This document shows, one piece after another, positions 34,326-44,900 of a DNA stretch of 64,000 nt. The notes beneath the pieces are model-generated. The model ran no database searches, had not been told where the DNA came from, and saw only the letters and a list, made by a program, of their open reading frames with translations. Made by a program: the position numbers and the translations under genes. Source of the stretch: Shewanella sp. UCD-KL21 (GTDB taxonomy: Bacteria; Pseudomonadota; Gammaproteobacteria; Enterobacterales; Shewanellaceae); the NCBI RefSeq assembly GCF_001957135.1, contig NZ_MPHK01000003.1:124001-188000 (forward strand). The letters run 5' to 3'. The first letter of the stretch is position 1, and every line of letters begins with the position of its first letter.

Positions 34326-34451
34326 AAGTAATTAACATGAGTCGCTTAATATTAGTCACTTAATATTAGTCACTTAACATGGGTAACTTAACTTTAGTAA
34401 CTTAATTTTAGTCACGTAACCTTAGTCAAGTAATATGAGTCAGTTAACTTT
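34326..34451 (+). repeat. Nine-copy 14-bp imperfect tandem repeat
   Basis: Nine head-to-tail units of exactly 14 bp, consensus near AGTCACTTAATTTT, each differing from the consensus by 1-5 bases. The array fills most of the spacer between the phosphatase gene and the TonB remnant. Confidence 0.85.
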
Positions 34452-34558
34452 AGACTAAGACAGCAATTAACGAGACTATTATTACTGTCCTAGCCTCGAT
34501 AAATGAGTCAAGCGGTTAGCGATGGATGACTTTAAAGAACATTAGAATGTCCAATAAT

Positions 34559-34834
34559 TTATCCGACTGAAAAATCTATTTGCACGGTGGTTTCTGCTTC
34601 AACGGGTTTACCATCAATAAATTTGGGCGCATATCGCCACTTCTTAAGTGCTTTTAACGTTTCTATTTCAAAGGACTTGCCACCTTTGGACTTTATTACT
34701 TCAGGATTGGTGACAAAGCCATTTTTATCAATCGTTAAGGACAATTGCACTAAGCCTTGTTTTCTTTGAGATAGCTTTGATCTGGGATAATTAGGGTTAG
34801 ATCTGAATATTGGGGTTTGTTCTTGGTTATCTGA
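34559..34834 (-). pseudogene. TonB C-terminal domain, 3' part of a gene split by an in-frame TGA
   Basis: This continues the frame of the TPR gene at 34835 without any shift. Past the TGA it reads SDNQEQTPIFRSNPNYP, then a TonB C-terminal domain (VQLSLTIDKNGFV, LKALKKWRYAPKF, VQIDF). In related Shewanella proteins, as I recall them, the split residue is Trp in MKPW, and TGG to TGA is a single-base change. A GTG at 34750 could start a 63-residue free TonB domain, but its ribosome site is poor. It is most likely untranslated or reached only by readthrough. Confidence 0.72.
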
Positions 34835-35638
34835 TCATGGCTTCATATTACCAATTGCTAAGCAATGCTCAGTGGCTTTGCTTGGCTCATCTTGCAAACT
34901 GTAAATTTCTACCAATTTAGCGTGAGCACTTAACTCGAAGGGATGGTCATAATCGAGCACGCTATACTCTTTAATGGCTTGCAAAAGTTTAGTCTCAGCT
35001 TGAGAGTATTGTTTTTCCGCAAGTAATACTGAGCCGAGCAGATAGGTAGCGTAGACTCTATCTGCAGAGTTAGTCGGTAAATGCTGCACGTATATCGCTT
35101 CAGCATCAATTAAAAATTGCTTAACTCTTGGAGTATAAAACTCAGTATTCACCAAGCGTTTAAATGCCAGCATTAAGGTTTTAGCATGTAATAGTGGATC
35201 GTCAGAGTCTTCACTAATATTTATTGCTTCATTGAGTAAAGATCTTGCTTGTTTGTTATTGGTCGTGGCATCGGCCAGTAAGGTGAGAGGATCAATTAAC
35301 TCTATATCGTCAATGGTGTCATCATTGGTACGGTATATATCTAAGGCCAATTGGTAAAAAGTCATTGCTTGTGATTTTTGCGCGTTTTTAGTTAGCGCGG
35401 TGGCTAAATTTAAGGCTAAATTAGCGCTATTAATATTATCCTCGCCAAATTTGAGCTTACCTAAATCAAACGCTAGCTGGGCATATTGTAGCTCTAACAC
35501 CGCATCATTATTTTCTAATGCTAAATTATAATCTTTAAATGCAGTATTAAAATCGCTGTTAGCAGCCAAAGATGTCACAGGCAAAAGTAAGCTACTAACA
35601 AGTACAGCTATAGTTTTAAGTGATGACGCTGATTTCAT
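34835..35638 (-). CDS. Exported TPR-repeat protein, truncated 5' part of a TPR-TonB protein
   Basis: A 267-residue protein with a signal peptide (cleavage near TSLAANS, about residue 26), then helical TPR-like repeats (NSDFNTAFKDYNLAL, NSANLALNLATALTKNA, YATYLLGSVLLAEKQYSQAETKLL). It ends at MKP followed by TGA. The full family protein would run on into a TonB C-terminal domain, total about 359 residues. Without it, the protein keeps its TPR region but loses the energy-transduction domain. The TGA may be a real nonsense mutation, a sequencing error or a readthrough site. Confidence 0.75.
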   Translation of the reverse strand: MKSASSLKTIAVLVSSLLLPVTSLAANSDFNTAFKDYNLALENNDAVLELQYAQLAFDLGKLKFGEDNINSANLALNLATALTKNAQKSQAMTFYQLALDIYRTNDDTIDDIELIDPLTLLADATTNNKQARSLLNEAINISEDSDDPLLHAKTLMLAFKRLVNTEFYTPRVKQFLIDAEAIYVQHLPTNSADRVYATYLLGSVLLAEKQYSQAETKLLQAIKEYSVLDYDHPFELSAHAKLVEIYSLQDEPSKATEHCLAIGNMKP

Positions 35639-35923
35639 GTAAATCCTTTTAAATAATCAATATTTTGTGGTTGATATTCCGTTAAGCTGGCACTTTATTT
35701 AACCTGAGCCAAACTTGCAAGCTGCTAGCGACAAAAATATTCAGCTCATGGGGCAATCATTGTTTAAGGCTATGGCGGCAAATCTATTTATTGGTCACAG
35801 GTTTTTATCGGCAATTTATGTTGCTATTCCCGCTATCTCTACAATACTTAAAGCTCCAGACGCCATATTTTTGTTTTAAACAGGCAAGGTTAGTTGTTCC
35901 AATGGACGATTCAAGGATGAAGT

Positions 35924-37204
35924 ATGTCACCATTTGCAGGCTTGTTAAGAGAACTCTGCGCATCAAATGAATCATTATGCATTTGGCGTAAAGTGGTATT
36001 TGACCGGATATTTACCACGTTAGCCTTCCTTTGTATTCCCGTTTACTTTACCAGTGTTTATTTGTGTATTGTTCAAGGCTTATGGCCGATGGCAATCTTT
36101 AATACTGTGGTTTATGCCACCTTATTGCTGATTATTTATAAAAACAACTTAGCAAATAGACTGCGATTCATCATTGGTTGCTTACTTGCCTATAGTATTG
36201 GAACAGGCTTCTTATTAGCGATAGGCCCAAGTGGTGCCGGTTTTTTCTGGTTATTTCTTTTTCCTCCATTAACTGGGGTGTTATTAGGTCGCAATGCCAG
36301 TTATTGGGCGCAAATACTCAATGCCATGTCGTTAGTTATTATCGGTATTTGCGGCCATTATAATTGGCTGCCTTGGCCGAGTATTGAAGGCTACAACAGT
36401 ATTGTTTGGGCGGTTGTATGCATTAATTTTGTGGCAGCTAATGCCATTGTTACGCTTTCTGTTAGTTATTTATTAGAAAAATTATTCAGTTCGTTACAGA
36501 CAACATTAACCTCAAGAAGAGCAACGGTAATTGGTTTAGCCAAATTGGCTGAATATCGCGACAATGAAACGGGCGCTCATTTATTACGTATGCAGCAGTA
36601 TGCGGCGTTATTGGCGAGCCAAAGAGGGTTAGACAAAGATGCGCCTAATGAGTTAACAGGCTCATTTGTAGAAGAAATAACTCTGTCAGCGGTATTACAT
36701 GATATTGGTAAAGTGGGGATTGCCGATGCCATTTTATTAAAACCGGGTCGATTAACCCCTGAAGAGTTTGAAAATATTAAAGCCCACCCAGTGATTGGCG
36801 CAGAAGTATTAGATTCTTTAATTGAATTTGCGCCTCAATGCAGCTTTATAAAAATGGGCCGTGATATTGCGGGTGGGCATCATGAAAAGTGGGATGGCAG
36901 TGGTTACCCTAAAGGGCTAAAAGGTTTGGAGATCCCATTGTCGGCAAGAATCGTCGCACTAGTGGATGTGTACGATGCGCTGACTTCACCACGGTGTTAC
37001 AAAAAGCCCTTTAGCCATGATGAAGCGATAAAAGTGATAGCAGCAGGAAAGGGCAAACATTTCGACCCAAGATTGGTTGAGAGCTTTATGAGCGTACATG
37101 AACAATTTCAGCAATTATCATTAAGCTCATTAGATGACGAGCCCGCTAATACCAATGTTCCTTGTTTACAAGCAGTGGAGCCGCCAGCACAAAAAGTGAG
37201 TTAA
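35924..37204 (+). CDS. Membrane HD-GYP domain phosphodiesterase
   Basis: A 426-residue protein. The first ~190 residues form about five to six membrane segments. A cytoplasmic HD-GYP domain follows: HLLRMQQYA, AVLHDIGKVGI, ILLKPGRL, HPVIGAEVL and HHEKWDGSGYPKGL. HD-GYP proteins degrade cyclic di-GMP (or related dinucleotides). The HD pair and GYP motif are intact, so activity is likely. The membrane region is not a recognised sensor domain to me. AGGA lies upstream of the ATG. Confidence 0.88.
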   Translation: MSPFAGLLRELCASNESLCIWRKVVFDRIFTTLAFLCIPVYFTSVYLCIVQGLWPMAIFNTVVYATLLLIIYKNNLANRLRFIIGCLLAYSIGTGFLLAIGPSGAGFFWLFLFPPLTGVLLGRNASYWAQILNAMSLVIIGICGHYNWLPWPSIEGYNSIVWAVVCINFVAANAIVTLSVSYLLEKLFSSLQTTLTSRRATVIGLAKLAEYRDNETGAHLLRMQQYAALLASQRGLDKDAPNELTGSFVEEITLSAVLHDIGKVGIADAILLKPGRLTPEEFENIKAHPVIGAEVLDSLIEFAPQCSFIKMGRDIAGGHHEKWDGSGYPKGLKGLEIPLSARIVALVDVYDALTSPRCYKKPFSHDEAIKVIAAGKGKHFDPRLVESFMSVHEQFQQLSLSSLDDEPANTNVPCLQAVEPPAQKVS

Positions 37205-37244
37205 TGTGAGTAAGTAAGTTATCGTCAGTAAAAGGTAAAGCGAT

Positions 37245-37277
37245 AAAAAAGCCAGTTAGGTTACCCTAACTGGCTTT
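37245..37277 (-). terminator. Terminator shared by the HD-GYP gene and aroH
   Basis: AAAGCCAGTTAGG pairs with CCTAACTGGCTTT (13 bp, 4-nt loop). The leftward T run ends aroH; it can also slow the converging HD-GYP transcript. Confidence 0.85.
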
Positions 37278-37301
37278 GTATGTTATTACATGCTTGCGGC
37301 G

Positions 37302-38366
37302 CTATTTGGCTAAAAGTGCTTTACGCTCTCTAGAGGCTTGGGCTAAGTCACGTAGTAATTTTTCTGAGTCTTCCCAGTGCAGACAAGCATCGGTGATACT
37401 TTGACCGTATGTTAATGGCTGGCCTTCAACAACTTTTTGATTGCCTTCAATCATAAAGCTTTCTGCCATAATCCCTGCAACCGCAGTGCTGCCAGCGCGC
37501 ATTTGCGCCATTATGCTATCAGCAACTTTTAGCTGGTTTTTATGTTTTTTCTCACTATTACCATGGCTAAAATCCACCACCATACGTTGAGTCACGCCAA
37601 CAGTTTCAAGCTGGGCGCGAACGATTTCAACGTCTTCAGCTGAATAGTTCGGGGTTTTACCACCACGAAGAATGATATGACCATATGGGTTACCGTGGGT
37701 ACGATAAACAGCCATAGCACCATCTTTATCTGGTGAGTAAAAAATATGCGGTACTTGGGCTGCGCGAACCGCATCAACCGCGATATTGATATTGCCGTCA
37801 GTGCCGTTTTTAAAACCGACAGGGCAAGATAATGCCGACGCCATTTCGCGGTGAATTTGGCTTTCGGTAGTACGAGCACCAATTGCGCCCCAAGTGATTA
37901 AATCGGCAATATACTGACCATTTACCATATCTAAAAACTCAGTGGCAATCGGCAGTTTTAGTTCAGTGATTTGCTGAAGTAAATGACGCGCCATGCGTAA
38001 GCCTTTGTTTGGGCTAAAGCTGCCATCAAGATCAGGGTCTGAAATGAGCCCTTTCCAGCCAACAATCGTACGAGGTTTTTCAAAGTAGACTCGCATTACA
38101 ATACATAAGTCGTCTTTTAACTCATGATGTAGTTTAGCTAAACGCTGGGCGTAATCTAAAGCGGCTTCGGTGTCATGTATTGAACAAGGACCAATGATGA
38201 CCAATAAACGTTGATCTTCGCCAGCAATAATGGCTTCAACTTCATGACGTTGCTCAACTAAATAATCAGCAGCATCTTGCGTAAGTGGGTATTCAGATGC
38301 GAGTTGCGCAGGAGAAATAACCTTACATAAAAGGGATGTACGTAGTTCGTCTGTTTTAATAGTCAT
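37302..38366 (-). CDS. aroH: DAHP synthase, tryptophan-sensitive (AroH) type
   Basis: A 354-residue class I DAHP synthase, the first step of the shikimate pathway (phosphoenolpyruvate plus erythrose-4-phosphate). It shows IIGPCSIHD, FEKPRTIVGWKGL, GARTTESQIHREMAS, GFKNGTDG and DFSHGN. Its start TDELRT and stretches such as ATEFLDMVNGQ and GIMAESF...LTYGQSITDACL match E. coli AroH much better than AroF or AroG. Tryptophan feedback is inferred from that. No convincing TrpR operator was found, but a hairpin lies just before the start. Confidence 0.88.
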   Translation of the reverse strand: MTIKTDELRTSLLCKVISPAQLASEYPLTQDAADYLVEQRHEVEAIIAGEDQRLLVIIGPCSIHDTEAALDYAQRLAKLHHELKDDLCIVMRVYFEKPRTIVGWKGLISDPDLDGSFSPNKGLRMARHLLQQITELKLPIATEFLDMVNGQYIADLITWGAIGARTTESQIHREMASALSCPVGFKNGTDGNINIAVDAVRAAQVPHIFYSPDKDGAMAVYRTHGNPYGHIILRGGKTPNYSAEDVEIVRAQLETVGVTQRMVVDFSHGNSEKKHKNQLKVADSIMAQMRAGSTAVAGIMAESFMIEGNQKVVEGQPLTYGQSITDACLHWEDSEKLLRDLAQASRERKALLAK

Positions 38367-38374
38367 TCACTTTA

Positions 38375-38413
38375 CCGAGCATGTTTGCGATGAATTAACA
38401 TCATATTGCTCGG
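38375..38413 (-). promoter_or_regulatory. Leader hairpin just before aroH
   Basis: CCGAGCA and TGCTCGG (7 bp) enclose an inner GATG/CATC pair and end about 8 nt before the aroH ATG, so the fold would partly cover the ribosome site. Regulatory role is inference. Confidence 0.35.
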
Positions 38414-38493
38414 GATTATAACTAATTAGCAGGCGTTAGACACGGACAAATCATGCAGGTTTTTGAACTGATATCATTTTATTCACATAAGTT

Positions 38494-38527
38494 AGCCGAA
38501 AATGTTATGAATTTCACATTTTCGGCT
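38494..38527 (-). terminator. Hairpin after ppsR
   Basis: AGCCGAAAATGT pairs with ACATTTTCGGCT (12 bp, 10-nt loop) past the ppsR stop. There is no T run, so its role as a terminator is uncertain. Confidence 0.4.
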
Positions 38528-38558
38528 TAACAGTTAAATAACGTCTGAGGCAGTAAAA

Positions 38559-39377
38559 TTAAAACATGTGACGTTTTAAACCGGTAATATCGAGGATTTT
38601 GGCAGAAATTTCTTCTACTGAATGGTAAGTGGTGTTTACAAACGGGATGCGTTCTTTCTTATACATCATTTCCACTTCTTTCACTTCAATTCGGCACTGT
38701 CTTAGTGATGAATAGCGGCTGTTCTCCATGCGGCCTTGGCGAATTTCATGTAAACGCTGGGGATCAATAGTTAAACCAAATAATTTGGACTTATTACGTT
38801 TTAATGCCTCAGGTAACTTGAGGTTATCCATGTCGTCTTCTACAAAAGGGTAGTTAGCCGCTTTGATACCAAATTGCATCGAAAGGTACAAACTTGATGG
38901 CGTTTTACCGCAGCGTGAAACCCCTAATAAAATAATGTCAGCCTTATCCATATGTTTCATGGTTTGACCGTCATCATTATCTAAAGTGAAATTAATAGCA
39001 TCAATACGATTATCATAAGATTCGTTAGTTGTGCTTTTGCCGTGTGTACGGTTGATCACCGGCGCTGCTTTTATACCCAGTTGTTGTTCTAATGGCGAAA
39101 CAAAGGTGTTCAAAAAATCGTAATCTAAACCTTCACTTGAGAAAATAATATCGCGAATGTCGGAATTTACGATGGAATGGAACACAACGGGTCTTAAGCT
39201 TGTTGTAATAAAACTATCATTGATTTGTTGCTTTACCCTTTCTGCTTTAGCAATACTGTCAACGAATGGAATTGTAAGTGCTTCAAAATCAACTGGAAAT
39301 TGGGATAGGACAGCATGGCCAAATACTTCTGCTGTGATCGCGGTCCCATCTGAGATATAGAATACTTTTGGTGTCAT
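38559..39377 (-). CDS. ppsR: PEP synthase regulatory protein (kinase/pyrophosphorylase, DUF299)
   Basis: A 272-residue bifunctional regulator that switches PpsA off by ADP-dependent phosphorylation and on by phosphate-dependent dephosphorylation. It has the family start [12 protein letters not shown], the P-loop-like [11 protein letters not shown] and QCRIEV at the C-terminal end. ATG 39377 has AGAGG upstream and matches family length. A longer frame to 39515 would run across the promoter region and into the start of ppsA. It is divergent from ppsA. Confidence 0.93.
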   Translation of the reverse strand: MTPKVFYISDGTAITAEVFGHAVLSQFPVDFEALTIPFVDSIAKAERVKQQINDSFITTSLRPVVFHSIVNSDIRDIIFSSEGLDYDFLNTFVSPLEQQLGIKAAPVINRTHGKSTTNESYDNRIDAINFTLDNDDGQTMKHMDKADIILLGVSRCGKTPSSLYLSMQFGIKAANYPFVEDDMDNLKLPEALKRNKSKLFGLTIDPQRLHEIRQGRMENSRYSSLRQCRIEVKEVEMMYKKERIPFVNTTYHSVEEISAKILDITGLKRHMF

Positions 39378-39501
39378 TTCAGCCTCTTGTAGTAATAAAA
39401 TTACAAATAAAATTATACATTTACGGTTGTTGAGGGGGAGTGTAGAATGCATCTGCCCTCGTGTGAAGGGGCCATTGAAATAAACTTGTGGAGAGATAAC
39501 T

Positions 39502-41871
39502 GTGCAGCAATACATACTCTGGTATCAAGAATTAGGCATGGGTGATGTAAACAAGGTTGGCGGCAAGAACGCGTCACTTGGTGAAATGATCAGTAACCTG
39601 GCTAATGCCGGTGTTCAAGTACCTGGCGGATTTGCGACTACATCTCATGCATTTAATGAGTTTCTAGAGCAAAGTGGTGTTAACCAGAAAATTTTCGACA
39701 TCTTGGCGACCCTTGATGTTGATGATGTAAACGAACTTGCAAAAGTTGGTGCGCAGATCAGACAATGGGTTATCGACACCCCATTTCAACCAGAACTAGA
39801 AGATGCGATTCGTGAAGCTTACGAGCAACTTTCTAGCGAGACTCAAGAAGCCTCATTTGCAGTGCGTTCATCAGCTACCGCTGAAGATATGCCAGATGCT
39901 TCGTTTGCGGGTCAACAAGAAACTTTCCTAAACGTTAAAGGCTTTGAAGCTGTACTGCTTGCGATTAAGCATGTATACGCTTCGCTATTTAACGACCGCG
40001 CAATTTCCTATCGTGTTCACCAAGGTTACGAGCATCAAGGTGTGGCATTATCTGCTGGCGTACAACGTATGGTACGTTCAGATAAAGCGTCTTCTGGTGT
40101 GATGTTTACCATGGACACTGAATCAGGTAACAACGACGTTGTCTTTATCACTTCATCATTTGGTTTAGGTGAAATGGTAGTACAAGGCGCTGTTAATCCT
40201 GATGAATTCTATGTGCACAAACCAATTTTAGCGCAAGGGCATAAAGCCGTTGTGCGCCGTAATATCGGTAGCAAGATGATTCAGATGGTTTACTCTGATG
40301 ATGCTTCTCACGGTAAACAAGTTAAAATCGAAGATGTTGCAGCAGCTGAGCGCGGCACTTTCTCTATTAATGATGAAGAAGTGATGGAGCTTGCAAAGCA
40401 AGCGGTGATCATTGAACAACATTATGGCCGTGCAATGGATATCGAATGGGCTAAAGATGGCAACGACGGTAAGTTATATATCGTTCAAGCACGTCCTGAA
40501 ACTGTTCGTAGCCGTGAAGATGTGCAATTAATTGAACGCTACCACTTAAAAACCAAAGGTGCTGTTGTTTCAGAAGGCCGCGCGATTGGTCATAAAATCG
40601 GTACTGGTGTAGCTAAAGTGCTTGCTTCTATCGAAGATATGGATCAAATCCAGCCTGGTGATGTACTCGTTACTGATATGACTGACCCTGATTGGGAACC
40701 TATCATGAAGCGCGCTAGCGCAATTGTAACTAACCGTGGTGGCCGTACTTGTCACGCAGCAATTATTGCGCGTGAACTAGGTGTGCCAGCTGTTGTTGGT
40801 TGTGGTGATGTGACTGACCGCATCAAAAATGGCCAAATCGTTACCGTTTCTTGTTCAGAAGGCGATACCGGTTTCATCTACGATGGTAAGCAAGAGTTTG
40901 AAGTTATCACTAACCGTGTTGACACCTTGCCTGAGCTACCAATGAAAATAATGATGAACGTCGGTAACCCTGATCGTGCATTTGATTTCGCTCGTTTACC
41001 CAATGAAGGTGTTGGTCTAGCTCGTCTTGAGTTCATCATCAACCGCATGATTGGTATTCACCCTAAAGCACTGCTTGATTTTAATTCACAAACAGCAGAG
41101 CTTCAGCAAGAAATCAACGAAATGATTGCTGGATACGAATCACCAGTTGAGTACTATATTGCTCGTCTCGTTGAAGGTATCGCAACCATCGGTAGTGCGT
41201 TCTATCCGAAGAAAGTTATCGTACGTATGTCAGACTTTAAGTCTAACGAATACGCTAACCTTGTTGGTGGCGACCGTTACGAGCCTGAAGAAGAAAACCC
41301 AATGTTGGGCTTCCGTGGTGCAAGTCGTTATATCTCTGAATCGTTCCGTGACTGTTTCGCACTAGAATGTGAAGCAATCAAACGTGTACGTAATGATATG
41401 GGCCTTAAGAACGTTGAGATTATGATCCCATTCGTTCGTACTGTTGATGAAGCTGCGCAAGTTATCGAGCTGTTAAAAGAGCAAGGTTTAGAGCGTGGTA
41501 AAGATGGTTTACGCGTCATCATGATGTGTGAGTTACCGTCTAATGCGTTACTCGCTGACCAGTTCCTTGAGCATTTCGATGGTTTCTCTATCGGTTCTAA
41601 CGATTTAACTCAGCTCACTTTGGGTCTAGATCGCGACTCTGGCATTATCAGTCACTTATTTGATGAACGTAATGATGCAGTTAAAGCATTGCTTTCATTA
41701 GCGATTAAAGCGGCTAAAGCCAAAGGTGCTTATGTAGGTATTTGTGGCCAAGGCCCATCTGACCATGCAGATTTCGCACAATGGCTAGTAGAGCAAGGTA
41801 TTGATACTGTGTCACTTAACCCTGATACAGTCATCGACACTTGGTTATATTTAGCAGAAGAACATGCTTAA
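39502..41871 (+). CDS. ppsA: Phosphoenolpyruvate synthase
   Basis: A 789-residue enzyme that converts pyruvate and ATP to phosphoenolpyruvate, AMP and phosphate for gluconeogenesis. It has an N-terminal ATP-grasp domain ([23 protein letters not shown]), the phospho-His domain with His418 in GGRTCHAAI, and the PEP/pyruvate barrel with [10 protein letters not shown] and catalytic Cys about residue 748 in GICGQGPSD. It uses a GTG start with GGAG about 9 nt upstream. It is paired with its regulator gene ppsR across a 124-nt divergent promoter region. Confidence 0.95.
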   Translation: MQQYILWYQELGMGDVNKVGGKNASLGEMISNLANAGVQVPGGFATTSHAFNEFLEQSGVNQKIFDILATLDVDDVNELAKVGAQIRQWVIDTPFQPELEDAIREAYEQLSSETQEASFAVRSSATAEDMPDASFAGQQETFLNVKGFEAVLLAIKHVYASLFNDRAISYRVHQGYEHQGVALSAGVQRMVRSDKASSGVMFTMDTESGNNDVVFITSSFGLGEMVVQGAVNPDEFYVHKPILAQGHKAVVRRNIGSKMIQMVYSDDASHGKQVKIEDVAAAERGTFSINDEEVMELAKQAVIIEQHYGRAMDIEWAKDGNDGKLYIVQARPETVRSREDVQLIERYHLKTKGAVVSEGRAIGHKIGTGVAKVLASIEDMDQIQPGDVLVTDMTDPDWEPIMKRASAIVTNRGGRTCHAAIIARELGVPAVVGCGDVTDRIKNGQIVTVSCSEGDTGFIYDGKQEFEVITNRVDTLPELPMKIMMNVGNPDRAFDFARLPNEGVGLARLEFIINRMIGIHPKALLDFNSQTAELQQEINEMIAGYESPVEYYIARLVEGIATIGSAFYPKKVIVRMSDFKSNEYANLVGGDRYEPEEENPMLGFRGASRYISESFRDCFALECEAIKRVRNDMGLKNVEIMIPFVRTVDEAAQVIELLKEQGLERGKDGLRVIMMCELPSNALLADQFLEHFDGFSIGSNDLTQLTLGLDRDSGIISHLFDERNDAVKALLSLAIKAAKAKGAYVGICGQGPSDHADFAQWLVEQGIDTVSLNPDTVIDTWLYLAEEHA

Positions 41872-41918
41872 TATGCTGAAAAAGTTAGTTTTTAGTTAAC
41901 TAATTTATCAACATGAAC

Positions 41919-41946
41919 AAAAGCCGCTTTTAGCGGCTTTTTTTTT
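41919..41946 (+). terminator. Rho-independent terminator of ppsA
   Basis: AAAAGCCGC pairs with GCGGCTTTT around TTTTA, followed by a T run. Confidence 0.92.
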
Positions 41947-41986
41947 GTTTATAATGGCTTTAAATTACTATAAACAGAAATTGACT

Positions 41987-44900
41987 ATGTTACCGCTGCT
42001 ATCACATCAACAGACGTTAGAACCTATTTATTTACGCTTTCTTGATGCCCTTGAAGCATCTTCGTTTTCTGGCGAAATTGATAAACGTTATAGTGCGCGT
42101 TTAATTCAAGCGACCGACAATTCTGTTTACCAGTTTTTACCCCAAGCGGTTATTTATCCTCTCACTCAGGCGGATGTTGAATTAGTGCTGACCTTGGCGT
42201 CGGCACCTGAATATAAACAAGTGACTTTTAGTGCTCGTGGCGGCGGTACCGGCACTAACGGCCAATCACTGACCCATGGCTTAATACTTGATGTATCAAG
42301 GCACATGAATCAAGTACTGGAAGTTAATGCAGAAGAAGGTTGGGTTCGAGTACAAGCTGGTGTGGTAAAAGATGCACTTAATGATGCCCTTAGGCCACAT
42401 GGATTCTTTTTCAGTCCAGATTTATCAACCTCTAATCGCGCTACAGTTGGCGGAATGGTCAGCACTGATGCATCGGGTGCGGGGTCATTGGTTTACGGTA
42501 AAACCTCTGATCATGTGCTTGGCCTTACCAGCGTATTGGTTGATGGTAGCGTGCTAGCAAGCACACCAATAGCGGCAGATGAGGCGTTAAATCAGTCAAA
42601 GTCCCAATCGTTAAACACCAATAGTTTTGCAGCCAATATTATTAGCACGATTGCCAAACGCTGCCGCGACAAGCGTGAGCTCATCCTAAAACAGTTTCCA
42701 CCATTAAATCGTTTTTTAACCGGATACGACTTAAAACATGTATGGAATGATGATTTAAGCCAGTTTGATTTATCACGCATACTTGCAGGCTCTGAAGGCA
42801 CACTGGCGGTATTAACTGAGGCTAAATTAAATATCACCCCATTGCCGCATACGCGGATGATGGTAAATATCAAATATGACTCGTTTGAATCGGCATTGCG
42901 TCATGCGCCATCATTGGTTGAAGCCAACGCCACCGTGGTCGAAACAATAGATTCAAAAGTGCTTAATTTGGCCCGTGAAGATATTATTTGGCACTCAGTG
43001 TCTCACCTCATTGAGTCAGTACCCAATAAAACCATTGAAGGCCTCAATATGGTTGAATTTGCAGGGGATGAAGCTGACATTAGGCAAGGCATTGCAGTCC
43101 TTGAAAAAACACTGGCAGCACAATTGGCTAGCGAACAAGCAGGGGTTGTGGGTTATCAAATTACTGAAGATAAGCCCAGTATTAATAAAATTTACGCCAT
43201 GCGTAAAAAAGCCGTGGGCTTGTTAGGCGCAACTAAAGGCCGCAGAAAACCACTGCCATTTGCCGAAGATACTGCCGTACCGCCAGAAAACTTAGCTGAT
43301 TTTATCATGGAGTTTAGGGACTTATTAGATGGCCATAAATTGCAGTACGGCATGTTTGGTCACGTTGATGCCGGTGTGCTGCATGTGCGTCCCGCATTGG
43401 ATATGTGCGATGAAGCAGATGAAAAACTGTTAAAAGTATTATCAGATCAAGTTGCTGAGTTAACCCTTAAATATGGCGGTTTGTTGTGGGGCGAACATGG
43501 TAAAGGCGTACGTGGTGAATATGGCCCAGCCGTATTTGGTGATGAGCTTTATGGCGAACTTGAAGAAATAAAAGGCCTATTTGACCCTGACAACCGTTTA
43601 AATCCAGGCAAACTGGTCGCGCCCAAAGACAGTGGCCCCATGATGTTTAATGTTGATAGCGTTAAGCGGGGCACCTTTGATAGACAAATTCCAGTTACAG
43701 TCCGGGATGCATTTCCTGATGTGATGAATTGTAATGGTAATGGCTTATGTTTTAACTACAGTAGCTATTCGTTCATGTGTCCGTCATTTAAAGTGACCGG
43801 CGATCGGATCCATTCACCTAAAGGCCGAAGTGGCTTGATGCGGGAATGGTTAAGGCTGCTGGAGGCAGAGGGCGTTGATGTAGAAGCACTGGCTCAATCT
43901 AAACCTTTAAGTTTTATGCAGCGAGCGCAAAACAGCTTTCACATTGGCAGAGATTATGATTATTCACATGAAGTCATGGACTCGTTAAAAGGCTGTTTAG
44001 CCTGTAAAGCCTGTTCAGGTCAGTGCCCTGTTAAAGTAGATGTGCCTAAATTTCGCGCGCAATTTTTCAATATCTATTACAAACGTTATATGCGCCCAGC
44101 AAAAGACTATTTAGTGGCAGGTATTGAAGACATGTTGCCGCTTATGGCTGCTATGCCAAAAGTAACCAATTTTGCCTCACAAAATAAATTAAGTCAGTGG
44201 GTTATCAAAAAATCTATTGGTTATATCGATTCGCCGGCATTATCCGTCCCCACATTAAAACAGCGTCTGGATGGCCATCAAAGCCGTGGCTATGATTTAG
44301 AGGCGCTGCAAAGTATTCCAACATCAGAGCGTGGTAATTATGTACTGGTGGTGCAAGATCCATTTAACAGTTTTTATGATGCAGAGCTGGTTTATCGTTT
44401 TATACAATTAATAGAAAAAATGGGTTTAAAACCAGTGTTATTGCCGTTTAAACCCAATGGCAAACCATCACACATTAAAGGCTTTTTAGATAAATTTGCC
44501 GCGACGGCTAAATCAAGTGCAGACTTTTTAAATCAAGTTTATCAACTTGATATGCCGATGGTTGGCTTAGACCCAGCATTGGTGCTTTGTTATCGAGATG
44601 AATATCAAGAGGTGCTAGGGGCGCAGCGAGGCAATTTTGAGGTACTGCTAGCCAATGAGTGGTTAACGGATGCGATTCAACTCATGCCAGCGTTAGGCAA
44701 AACTAGCGCGTCATTTAGTTGGTTTAGTCATTGTACTGAATCCACCGCAAAGCCTGCCACAGCCAATGAATGGAAAGCGGTATTTCATCATTTCGGCGCT
44801 GAGTTTGAAATGATCAACGTGGGTTGCTGCGGTATGGCAGGCACCTATGGCCATGAACTGGATAATATGGGCCGCTCATCTAAGCTGTTTGCTATGTCTT

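Noticed and set aside
38367..38470. TrpR operator upstream of aroH
   Set aside because: Only a short CTAATTAG palindrome is present; it lacks the CTAG-based symmetry of known TrpR sites.
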